A DNA stretch of 8,615 nucleotides from NCBI GenBank assembly GCA_035291605.1, contig DATDRS010000399.1:1-8615 (forward strand). The letters are read 5' to 3'. Origin of the DNA: DATDRS01 sp035291605 (GTDB lineage Bacteria > Chloroflexota > Anaerolineae > Anaerolineales > UBA6663). Within the stretch, counting starts at the first letter, position 1. The number at the start of each line of letters is the position of its first letter. A program made the position numbers and the translations under genes. Positions 1 to 5,482 of the stretch are shown piece by piece. The notes under the pieces are model-generated. The model was not told where the DNA came from, searched no databases, and was given only the letters and a program-made list of their open reading frames with translations.

Positions 1-30
1 CATTACGAATTTGACCACTTTCGTTTTTAG

Positions 31-189
31 AAAATCATCCACTTGCTGCAATCGAGCCGATGGCTCAAGCGCCTCGCCTGGCGCACGGGGGCGCTGCCAG
101 ATGAACTGCGCTTCAAAGAACAACTTACGCGCATCTTGCAACAGAGATTCAATCTTAAGTTCAATCACTGGGTCAGTCGGCGCGCTTGA
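31..189 (+). pseudogene. Possible C-terminal remnant of an unrecognised protein
   Basis: An open stretch of 52 codons ends at TGA 187-189 and reads like a natural protein tail, with segments such as LPDELRFKEQLTRILQQRF and a basic end (NHWVSRRA). The same frame is also open from base 1 to 27 (HYEFDHFRF) and is split from this stretch by a TAG at 28-30, so a nonsense mutation or chance is possible. I do not recognise the family. The frame is the same as that of the Rhs fragment that follows, separated from it only by the TGA. By analogy with the downstream unit, where an immunity gene is followed by an Rhs fragment, this could be the end of an earlier immunity or toxin gene. That is inference; the stretch is short and could be non-coding. 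Confidence 0.3.
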
Positions 190-279
190 CGGAGGCGGCA
201 TCACAAAACGCATGCCACTGCCGGAAGTGGCAGCAGCATCTTTGGCTGGGCGGGGGAAGCGCGCGATGCGAGCGGGTTA

Positions 280-1104
280 GTGTTCCTGCGGGCACGGTAT
301 TTCAGCCCCACCACGGGCCGCTTTTTCGTGCGTGACAGTTGGCCGGGCAACATCCAGATGCCGGGAACGCTCCACCCGTACTTGTACGCCCTCTCTAACC
401 CTCTCAAGTATACTGACCCAAGTGGTCATGATGCAATAGATGCTCTGGCATTCCTAATCGGGATTGTATATGGTTGGGGGCACGCAAATTTGACAGCGCT
501 TGGCCCGATAGTGCCTCAGCCTGCGATGCAACAATATGAAGCCTGGGCTGTTGACTCGGACGCTTTCAGAGCCGGATGTGTCATTGGTGGTTTAGCTACA
601 ATTGCCCAGGGCATTGGTGAAGTCGGCGCGGGCTTAACTGCTGTAGGAGGCGGGGGCCTATTCTGCGCCGCAACAGCAGGCGGAGGTTGTCTTTTAGGAG
701 GCGGTGAGGCTGTAATGGTTGGTGCGGGTGTGGCGGTACATGGAACGAGCGCAGTCGTAGCCGGAGCCGCTGAAGCTGGTCAACAATTAGGGATAGTCTT
801 TGCAAAGAAGAGTAAATACAACGAGCCACCAACGGGTGAGCGAGGGTCCTTTTCAAAGACGACCAAAGAGACGGTTGATAATAGCATATGTCCATATTGT
901 GGGAAGAAGATACCACCCGACTCTCCCCTTGACCACATTGTCGCCTGGACAAAAGAGAAGCTGAATGCTCGGTCTCGTGGTGATGAATTGGACATTTATA
1001 CCAATCCCGACAACTTAACAAGAGCCTGCCCTACGTGTAATAGTCGTAAACGGGATAAATCGTTACTTCAATTTATGCTAGAAATGCTTGACAAACGGAA
1101 ATAA
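280..1104 (+). CDS. Rhs core C-terminus fused to HNH nuclease toxin (5'-truncated)
   Basis: This is the C-terminal end of an Rhs/YD-repeat polymorphic toxin. The first 50 residues are the conserved end of the Rhs core: LRARYFSPTTGRFFVRD, the YLYALSNPLKYTDPSGH junction, then variable sequence. Core similarity extends upstream of the GTG at 280 in the same frame (SSIFGWAGEARDASGLVF, from about 232), so 280 is not a natural start but the first usable start in a truncated gene. Residues 51-190 form a hydrophobic, Gly/Ala-rich pre-toxin region. Residues 204-274 hold an HNH domain with a CPYC and CPTC zinc pair (C204, C207, C250, C253), the D218-H219 pair and NPDNL near 242-246, expected to cleave DNA in a target cell. 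The toxin part is AT-richer than the neighbourhood, typical of exchanged Rhs tips. The SUFU immunity gene follows 37 bases later. Delivery or expression without the rest of the Rhs shell is doubtful; it is probably a displaced, orphan toxin module. Confidence 0.85.
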   Translation: MFLRARYFSPTTGRFFVRDSWPGNIQMPGTLHPYLYALSNPLKYTDPSGHDAIDALAFLIGIVYGWGHANLTALGPIVPQPAMQQYEAWAVDSDAFRAGCVIGGLATIAQGIGEVGAGLTAVGGGGLFCAATAGGGCLLGGGEAVMVGAGVAVHGTSAVVAGAAEAGQQLGIVFAKKSKYNEPPTGERGSFSKTTKETVDNSICPYCGKKIPPDSPLDHIVAWTKEKLNARSRGDELDIYTNPDNLTRACPTCNSRKRDKSLLQFMLEMLDKRK

Positions 1105-1141
1105 TCTGAATCGGCTACAATTCATGCGAGGAAAAGACGAA

Positions 1142-1741
1142 ATGCTTTCACCTGGCAACGAACAAGTTCTTGAACACTATAAACACTTTTGGGGTGAGCC
1201 GAAGCAGTTGTTTTTTAGCGACCGTAATAACGTATCGCCGCCTGGACCTATAATAGTGGCTGAGTTTAGGTCTGATGACAAAACTCCAATTTGGACTTAT
1301 GCCACGATAGGCGTGAGTCGGTATCCTATGCCTTACCCTCCAAATTGGCGACATGATAAATCAGATAAGCGCATTGAATTATTGATGTATGCTTATCAGC
1401 CGATGCAAGAACTTGTAGATTTACTAGGAGGCTTAGCACTTTATCCATTTAGCCAAAGGACCTTCTTGGGTGTTGGTCATACAATACCGGGCCCTAGGGG
1501 AGGAGCTGTAGTTGAGGGATCACCACTTACTGATATCCTTCTGATTCCTGCGCTTACTGAGCCGAAAGAATTCAGAATTTTGCATATTGATCAAGACCAT
1601 CATATAGAGCTATTGTGGGTGGTGCCAATTTACAATTCTGAGCGCCTTTTTGTTAAAGAGCATGGATGGGGCAAACTGGTTGAATTATTTTCTGACAAAG
1701 AAGTTAATGCCAAAGATTTTGCGCGCTTACCAGTTGTTTGA
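1142..1741 (+). CDS. SUFU-family immunity protein
   Basis: The product (199 aa) matches the suppressor-of-fused (SUFU) domain family, which in bacteria is well known as an immunity protein beside polymorphic toxins. Visible hallmarks are ATIGVSRYPMP, RIELLMYAYQPMQELVDLLGG, LALYPF, LGVGHTIPGPRGG, EGSPLTDILLIPA, and an end rich in hydrophobic strands (IELLWVVPIYNSERLFVKE). Its place directly after the HNH toxin gene suggests that it binds and neutralises that nuclease in the cytoplasm. I chose ATG 1142 because GAGG at 1128-1131 lies 10 bases upstream and the family homology begins after it; ATG 1124 and TTG 1088 are in-frame alternatives, the latter overlapping the toxin end. Base composition is AT-rich, like the toxin tip, which supports co-transfer as a pair. 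The reading frame is intact. Pairing of this immunity protein with this toxin is inferred from adjacency. Confidence 0.85.
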   Translation: MLSPGNEQVLEHYKHFWGEPKQLFFSDRNNVSPPGPIIVAEFRSDDKTPIWTYATIGVSRYPMPYPPNWRHDKSDKRIELLMYAYQPMQELVDLLGGLALYPFSQRTFLGVGHTIPGPRGGAVVEGSPLTDILLIPALTEPKEFRILHIDQDHHIELLWVVPIYNSERLFVKEHGWGKLVELFSDKEVNAKDFARLPVV

Positions 1742-1827
1742 AGTGCGCTTCTGTAATGCTTTTGCTTTGCCCAAGACAAAGTGAGAGAAAACTGGGACTT
1801 TCGGCCTCGCTTCCTTGTTTCCCAGCC

Positions 1828-2090
1828 CGCGACTCCGCCAACCGGCTGAATACGGTCACGCAAGGGGCGAATGTCTACGCCTTTGCCTACAACGGCCTGG
1901 GCGACCGACTGCGGCAAACAGCTAACGGTGTAACGACAACCTACACGCTTGATCTCAATGCTGGCCTCATGCAAGTGCTGGCGGATAGGAGCAACACCTA
2001 CCTACCTGTACGGCAATAGCCGGATTGCCCAGCAGAGCGCGATGAATACCGACTGTTTCTTGGGCGATGCGCTGAGGAGCAGCATTGGGG
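1828..2090 (+). pseudogene. Rhs/YD-repeat core fragment, frameshifted
   Basis: From about 1831 the plus strand encodes typical Rhs core sequence: SANRLNTVTQGANVYAFAYN, GLGDRLRQTANGVTTTYTLD, LNAGLMQVLADRSNTY. The frame then hits TAG at 2017-2019, but the next frame continues the family pattern with TYLYGNSRIAQ and TDCFLGDAL. The shift is explained by a duplicated CCTA at 1997-2004: removing four bases restores NTYLYGN. Homology fades after about 2075. There is no credible start; a TTG at 1738 only overlaps the immunity stop. In intact Rhs proteins this segment lies just before the FGWAGEARD segment seen at about 241, so the two fragments are in reverse order relative to a normal gene. It is best explained as the remains of another copy in a tandem Rhs toxin array. 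Confidence 0.8.
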
Positions 2091-2091
2091 G

Positions 2092-2168
2092 ACGGCGATC
2101 CGCCGCACCGGGTCGCGCTCGAAGCGCTGGCGCGTTGCGGCCCACTGGTACAGGTCGTAAGGATTGGC
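2092..2168 (-). pseudogene. Possible short gene remnant, unrecognised
   Basis: On the minus strand, just downstream of the ATPase stop and in another frame, there is a protein-like stretch NPYDLYQWAATRQRFERD followed by PVRR. Its composition (aromatic, charged, no rare runs) looks like a real protein rather than a shadow, and the plus-strand Rhs similarity has already ended here. It has no start codon of its own and is cut on the left by the Rhs fragment. I do not recognise the family. It may be a scrap of a gene that once lay between the Rhs array and the ATPase. Confidence 0.25.
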
Positions 2169-2172
2169 CCCC

Positions 2173-3609
2173 TTAGGGTGGGGTCAGGTCTCGGTCGAGT
2201 TTCTGAAGATTAACCATCTGGGCGCCATGCTTGGCCGCCAGAGCGGCTGCCGCGGGCGTGAGGCCCACGCGGGTAAAGAAGGCATAATAGACTCGCCACC
2301 CCTCGCCGCTTTCCGGCAACTCTGCCAGCAGCCGAGGCGTCTTTTCTTCGATGAGTTCTGTGACGACGGAGCGAGGCACGGCCTCCACACCCCATTTGCA
2401 CTCGCCGAGCAAGACCGCTTTTTCTCGCCAGGAGAGCGCGACGACGTCCACCTGGACGCTTGCGCCCCAATGGCCGCTGATGGCTTGAGGCGCAAACGGC
2501 AGCCGGCCAGCGCGTGCCTGGACAAGCGTCCATTCACGGCACAGGTCTTCGAACGCCGTTGCGCCGATAAACGCTCGTAATTGCTCCGAGATAGCTTGCC
2601 ACAGCGCATCTTTCAATTCCAGTTCGATCAAGTCCTGGCTCGGTTCTAAGAAACGGTAGTAGAACCGCAGGAATGGGTCGCGCAGATAATAACGGCTGTG
2701 CGTCGTGCGTTGCTTGGGGGGCACCGTCGCCGGAAGCCGACGCTCGACCAAGTTGAGTTCAACTAACCGGGCCAGGTATTTATGGACGTTGCTGGCTGGG
2801 ATCGCACCGCTTTTCGCGATCTCATCTGGGGTATGCCGGTCGGCGGCGATGGCCCGAATGACTGCGGCGTAGTTGCGCGGCTCCCGCACTAAATCACCAA
2901 TAAGCACAAACGGCTCCGTGCGAAATAAACCCGTGCGCCGGAGCACTGTCCGCTCCAGATTCTCACGCAGGGTGTACTTATCGCTCAATTGCTCGAGATA
3001 AGCGGGAACGCCGCCCACGATCGAATACGTGGCCACCCGCTTCTCGGCATCGTAACCCGGCAAGAACGAGCGGAGCGCGTAGAAGGGGAGCGGGTCCACG
3101 CGCAGTTGGGCCGTGAACCGCCCATAGAGCGGGGCGCGATAGCTTTGTAGCCGGTTCATCAGGCTGATGTGCGACCCGGCCAGGATCAGGCAGATTTGTG
3201 TTTGTTTGAGCTGATGATCCCAGGCGTTTTGAATGAATGAGGGCAGCGCCGGGTCCGCTTCAAGCGCATAGGGCAACTCATCCAGAATCACGACGAGGCG
3301 GCGAGCAGCAGCCAGCGTCGCCAGCTGCTGAAAAACCTCCGTCCACGAGTCATAGGAAAAGCTGCCGGGCATGACCTTGTCCGGCTGGGCGAACTGCCAT
3401 AGTCTCTGAGAGATGGACTGGAGTAGAACGGCTGCCGAGGAGCGGCTTGCGACCCAATAGAAGAAGGGCTGTTCACTTCGGCGCGCCCACTCTAACAGCA
3501 AGGTGGTCTTGCCGACGCGCCGGCGTCCTGAGACGACCATAAACTGCGCCCCAGGTCGCTGGAGAATGTCATCCAGGTCGGAAAGGTCTTTCTCGCGGTC
3601 GTAGAACAC
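2173..3609 (-). CDS. AAA-type ATPase, archaeal-ATPase/DUF234 family
   Basis: A 478-aa P-loop ATPase. Walker A is GRRRVGKT (residues 28-35), Walker B VVILDE (106-111), a sensor-like ILAGSH (142-147) and LYGR (161-164). Residues 260-290 form a winged helix (DEIAKSGAIPASNVHKYLARL), followed by YYLRDPFLRFYYRF. The C-terminal third fits DUF234, with a PD-(D/E)xK nuclease-like core: FEDLCREW, D388 in VDVV, and E403-x-K405 in GECKW. The cellular role of this family is unsettled; ATP-driven DNA-related or selfish-element functions have been proposed. I chose GTG 3609 because GGAG (3619-3616) lies six bases upstream and MFYDREKDL matches the usual family start. GTG 3639 would add ten residues encoded inside the palindrome. 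The gene stands alone, divergent from the ArsR gene, behind its own promoter and palindrome. It is intact. Confidence 0.9.
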   Translation of the reverse strand: MFYDREKDLSDLDDILQRPGAQFMVVSGRRRVGKTTLLLEWARRSEQPFFYWVASRSSAAVLLQSISQRLWQFAQPDKVMPGSFSYDSWTEVFQQLATLAAARRLVVILDELPYALEADPALPSFIQNAWDHQLKQTQICLILAGSHISLMNRLQSYRAPLYGRFTAQLRVDPLPFYALRSFLPGYDAEKRVATYSIVGGVPAYLEQLSDKYTLRENLERTVLRRTGLFRTEPFVLIGDLVREPRNYAAVIRAIAADRHTPDEIAKSGAIPASNVHKYLARLVELNLVERRLPATVPPKQRTTHSRYYLRDPFLRFYYRFLEPSQDLIELELKDALWQAISEQLRAFIGATAFEDLCREWTLVQARAGRLPFAPQAISGHWGASVQVDVVALSWREKAVLLGECKWGVEAVPRSVVTELIEEKTPRLLAELPESGEGWRVYYAFFTRVGLTPAAAALAAKHGAQMVNLQKLDRDLTPP

Positions 3610-3611
3610 AC

Positions 3612-3654
3612 TAATCTCCGTATGCTGTGTCAGTGACACAGCATACGGAGATTA
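3612..3654. promoter_or_regulatory. Perfect 43-bp palindrome over promoter and leader of the ATPase gene
   Basis: Arms 3612-3632 and 3634-3654 are perfectly complementary (21 bp each, one central G at 3633); the arm core reads TCTCCGTATGCTGTGTCA. It begins inside the -10 box, covers the expected transcription start (about 3644) and ends 2 bases before the preferred GTG start. Because the start of transcription falls within the first arm, the RNA would carry only about a 9-11 bp hairpin at its very 5' end, leaving the GGAG ribosome site free. A DNA operator for a dimeric repressor is therefore more likely than ribosome-site sequestration. A 5' mRNA-stabilising stem is another possibility. Confidence 0.75.
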
Positions 3655-3678
3655 TACTTGCTTCATCGTGCTTGGCAA
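3651..3678 (-). promoter_or_regulatory. Sigma70-like promoter of the ATPase gene
   Basis: On the minus strand TTGCCA (3678-3673) and TATAAT (3656-3651) are separated by 16 bases, a 5/6 and a 6/6 match to the consensus. Predicted start of transcription is A at about 3644, about 35 bases before the preferred start codon. The -10 box overlaps the edge of the palindrome, so a protein bound there should block RNA polymerase. Confidence 0.7.
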
Positions 3679-3760
3679 GGCCCCTGGATCGGCGGCGCGC
3701 CGTTGGTCGCTGCCGTGTATCCTACGGCTAGCAGCTCATGGCGCGGGAGTAAGTTGCCTC

Positions 3761-3789
3761 TTGACAAGCCGCCGCCTTTCCCCTAAAAT
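3761..3789 (+). promoter_or_regulatory. Sigma70-like promoter of the ArsR/DUF2087 gene
   Basis: TTGACA (3761-3766), a 17-base spacer and TAAAAT (3784-3789) form a near-consensus promoter. The predicted start is about 3796, inside the inverted repeat at 3793-3810. It is divergent from the ATPase promoter, with about 80 bases between the two -35 boxes. Confidence 0.75.
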
Positions 3790-3792
3790 AAC

Positions 3793-3810
3793 ATTAGACG
3801 AGTATCTAAT
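3793..3810. promoter_or_regulatory. Probable ArsR operator (inverted repeat)
   Basis: ATTAGA-CGAGTA-TCTAAT is a perfect 6-bp inverted repeat with a 6-base spacer, lying just downstream of the -10 box over the expected transcription start. The TTAGA/TCTAA pattern and position are typical of ArsR-family operators, so the gene that begins at 3827 probably represses itself. The ribosome site AGGA (3816-3819) follows, seven bases before the ATG. Confidence 0.7.
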
Positions 3811-3826
3811 CTTTTAGGACAACCCG

Positions 3827-4387
3827 ATGAACGATGCGACCCCTGACCTCCTGCTCTTCTTCAAGGCCCTGGCCGACGAGACCCGGCTGAAGATCGCGGG
3901 CCTGCTGGCGCGCGAGGCGTATTCGGGCGAGCAACTGGCGCTGCTGCTCTCCGTGAAGCCCGCAACCGTCTCGCACCACCTCGCCAGACTGGCCGAGGCG
4001 GGGCTGGTGCGCGCGGAGATGCAGGGCCATTCCAAGATGTACGCGCTGCGCCTCGACGCCATCCACGCTATGGCCGAGCGCCTGCTGGCGCAGGAGACCC
4101 TGCCCCAGGCCGCCGCCGACGTGGACGTGGAGGCTTACGACCGGAAGGTGATCCGGGACTTCACCCGGCGCGACGGCTCGCTGAAGGAGATCCCGGCCCA
4201 GCAGAAGAAACTGCGGGCCGTGCTGCGGCACGTCGTGCAAGAGTTCAAGCCGGGGCGCGAGTATGCCGAGGTGGAAGTCAACGCCATCCTGGCGCGCTTC
4301 CACCTGGACACGGCCAGCCTGCGCCGCTCGCTGATCAGTTACAAACTGATGCAGCGGGCGAATGGGAAGTACTGGCGCGGGGAATGA
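3827..4387 (+). CDS. ArsR-family transcriptional regulator with DUF2087 domain
   Basis: A 186-aa DNA-binding regulator. Residues 9-75 are a classic ArsR winged helix: LFFKALADETRLKIAGLL, the recognition-helix region KPATVSHHLARLAEAGLV and the wing RAEMQGHSKMYAL. Residues about 107-184 are a DUF2087 domain (VIRDFTRRDGSLKEIPAQQ, KLRAVLRHVVQEFKPGREY, LRRSLISYKLMQRANGKYWR), a small domain of unknown role often found after this type of HTH. No metal-binding cysteines are present, so metal sensing is unlikely; the signal is unknown. The start ATG 3827 has AGGA seven bases upstream. A strong promoter with an inverted-repeat operator suggests autorepression. It is divergent from the ATPase gene; whether it also controls the ATPase is open, since the palindrome there has a different sequence. 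A degraded paralogue follows directly downstream. Confidence 0.9.
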   Translation: MNDATPDLLLFFKALADETRLKIAGLLAREAYSGEQLALLLSVKPATVSHHLARLAEAGLVRAEMQGHSKMYALRLDAIHAMAERLLAQETLPQAAADVDVEAYDRKVIRDFTRRDGSLKEIPAQQKKLRAVLRHVVQEFKPGREYAEVEVNAILARFHLDTASLRRSLISYKLMQRANGKYWRGE

Positions 4388-4417
4388 CAAATGAGCAAAT
4401 GACAAATGGCAAAAGCA
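4383..4417. repeat. Short AAATGAC-type degenerate repeat
   Basis: Four imperfect copies of a 7-8 base unit, CAAATGA/CAAATGG, lie directly after the stop codon region of the ArsR gene (AATGACAAATGAGC, AAATGACAAATGGC, AAAAGC). It separates the intact ArsR gene from its broken paralogue and marks the point where the paralogue's 5' end has been lost. It probably is a simple-sequence or dispersed intergenic repeat. Confidence 0.5.
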
Positions 4418-4421
4418 CAGG

Positions 4422-4613
4422 GCGCGCCTCGCCGACGCGGGTCTGGTGACCGAAGCGGATGGGCAGTACACCCTGCGGCTCGACCACATTCACGCGCTCG
4501 CCGCCCGCGTCTCGGCCCACGCTGCGCCGGTCGTGCCGGAAGACAAAGATGAATTCGATCGCGCGGTGCTGAAGGCGTTTCTCACGCCTCACAGGCTTTC
4601 TTTGAAATCGTAA
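4422..4613 (+). pseudogene. Truncated paralogue of the ArsR/DUF2087 regulator
   Basis: The plus strand encodes RLADAGLVTEADGQYTLRL, then DHIHALAARVSAHAAP and EFDRAVLKAFLTP, which aligns with the intact upstream protein (RLAEAGLVRAEMQGHSKMYALRLDAIHAMAERL ... YDRKVIRDFT) from the end of its recognition helix into the start of DUF2087. Both ends are missing: the N-terminal HTH is replaced by the AAATGAC-type repeat, and after about 4590 the frame runs only to TAA 4611-4613, overlapping the 3' end of the opposing methyltransferase gene. There is no start codon or ribosome site. It is the remnant of a tandem duplication or of a second regulator and is not expected to make a functional product. Confidence 0.75.
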
Positions 4614-5482
4614 ATCCCCTCTCGCACCGCCCAGCGGCGATCACAGTGCGCGCAGCGCAGGTGGTCGCCGTCGTCATTTAACTCGTCGCCGCCGCATTCG
4701 GGACAGCGGAAGAACTTGCCCGGAGGCGCGACCGCTCCCTGGCCCCCTGCCCTGGCGCGGACGAAGACGCTCGGCGAGAGCTGGACGAACCGCCCGGTTG
4801 GCTGGAGAAGCACGTCGAGCGAGACGAGCAGGCCGGTGGGGACGAGGCGCTTGAGCAGCGGCAGGCGAAAATAGGAGAGCGCGCGGATCCGCTCGGGGTT
4901 CAAGTCGGCCGCGCGCAGCCAGCCCAGCATGGCGCGGGGATGGAAGTCAAAGTTGAGCGCGGCGAACTCGACGGGGGCGGGGTCAAACGGGTTCCACGCC
5001 TGTCTTCCCAGAAGCCACCGGCCGATGGCTTTGAGGTTCAGCTTGCTGGCAAACTCGAGGATGAAGGCCGCGCCCGGCTGCAGCACGGCGCGGACCTGCC
5101 GGAGCGCGGCGGGGGCGTCGGCCATGTGGTGGATGACGCGGATCAGCGTGGCGGCGTCGAAGAGGCCGGGGACGAACGGCAGGCGGTAGGCGTCGGCGGC
5201 GACGTAGAGGTAGCGGCCGCCGCGCCCGAGACGGGCCTGCGCCTGCGCGAGCTGGGTGCGCGAGTAGTCGAGGAGGACGACGCGCTCGAAGCCGGCGTAG
5301 CGCGGCGTGTTGCGCCCGGCCCCGGCCCCGACCTCCAGCAGCAGCCTCCCCTGCGGGGGCAACAAGGCCCGCAGCGCGCGGGCCTCGGCCTGGTCTTCGT
5401 ATTCGCGTTCCCCCTGGTCCCAGAAGGTCGCCTGGTACTGCGAGCCTTCGTAATCGCAAACGGGGGGACGGTCAGCGCTCAT
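4589..5482 (-). CDS. SAM-dependent methyltransferase with C-terminal Trm112-like zinc ribbon
   Basis: A 297-aa class I methyltransferase. Motif I is LLEVGAGAGRNTP (residues 48-60), the acidic end of strand 2 is VVLLDYS (68-74), the motif around AADAYRLPF (95-103) and FDAATLIRVIHHMAD (108-122) match the Methyltransf_11 pattern, and LQPGAAFILEF (134-144) is the next strand. After a linker, residues 258-293 form a zinc ribbon with CPEC and CAHC (C260, C263, C277, C280) and REGIYDF, like Trm112-type ribbons, here at the C-terminus. The substrate is unknown. The ATG (5482-5480) overlaps the TGA of the preceding gene (ATGA), so translation is probably coupled. The open frame continues far upstream, but that part is a shadow of the membrane-protein gene. 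The 3' end overlaps the ArsR remnant on the other strand. Confidence 0.88.
   Translation of the reverse strand: MSADRPPVCDYEGSQYQATFWDQGEREYEDQAEARALRALLPPQGRLLLEVGAGAGRNTPRYAGFERVVLLDYSRTQLAQAQARLGRGGRYLYVAADAYRLPFVPGLFDAATLIRVIHHMADAPAALRQVRAVLQPGAAFILEFASKLNLKAIGRWLLGRQAWNPFDPAPVEFAALNFDFHPRAMLGWLRAADLNPERIRALSYFRLPLLKRLVPTGLLVSLDVLLQPTGRFVQLSPSVFVRARAGGQGAVAPPGKFFRCPECGGDELNDDGDHLRCAHCDRRWAVREGIYDFKESL

Noticed and set aside
213..232. TGCCACT/AGTGGCA hairpin before the Rhs fragment
   Set aside because: A 7-pair stem with a 6-base loop inside or at the edge of coding-like sequence and no T-run; no role can be supported.
11..280. Open frame of 89 codons on the plus strand
   Set aside because: Composition is Ser/Cys/Arg-rich without family features, and it overlaps the better-looking frame 1 tail and the Rhs core end in that frame.
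1792..1825. CTGGGA/TCCCAG inverted repeat after the immunity gene as a terminator
   Set aside because: Only six pairs with a 22-base loop and no T-run.
1738..2019. TTG-started gene directly overlapping the SUFU stop
   Set aside because: Only the part from about 1831 resembles a protein family (Rhs core), the start overlaps by chance, and the frame is broken by a 4-bp duplication; it is treated as a pseudogene.
3612..3654. The palindrome as a ribosome-site sequestering RNA switch
   Set aside because: The strand that would pair with GGAG (3647-3650) lies upstream of the predicted transcription start, so it would not be in the RNA if the promoter call is right.
4573..4589. AGGCGT/ACGCCT hairpin at the end of the methyltransferase gene as a terminator
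   Set aside because: Six-pair stem without a T-run on the minus strand; it lies in the coding remnant of the ArsR paralogue.
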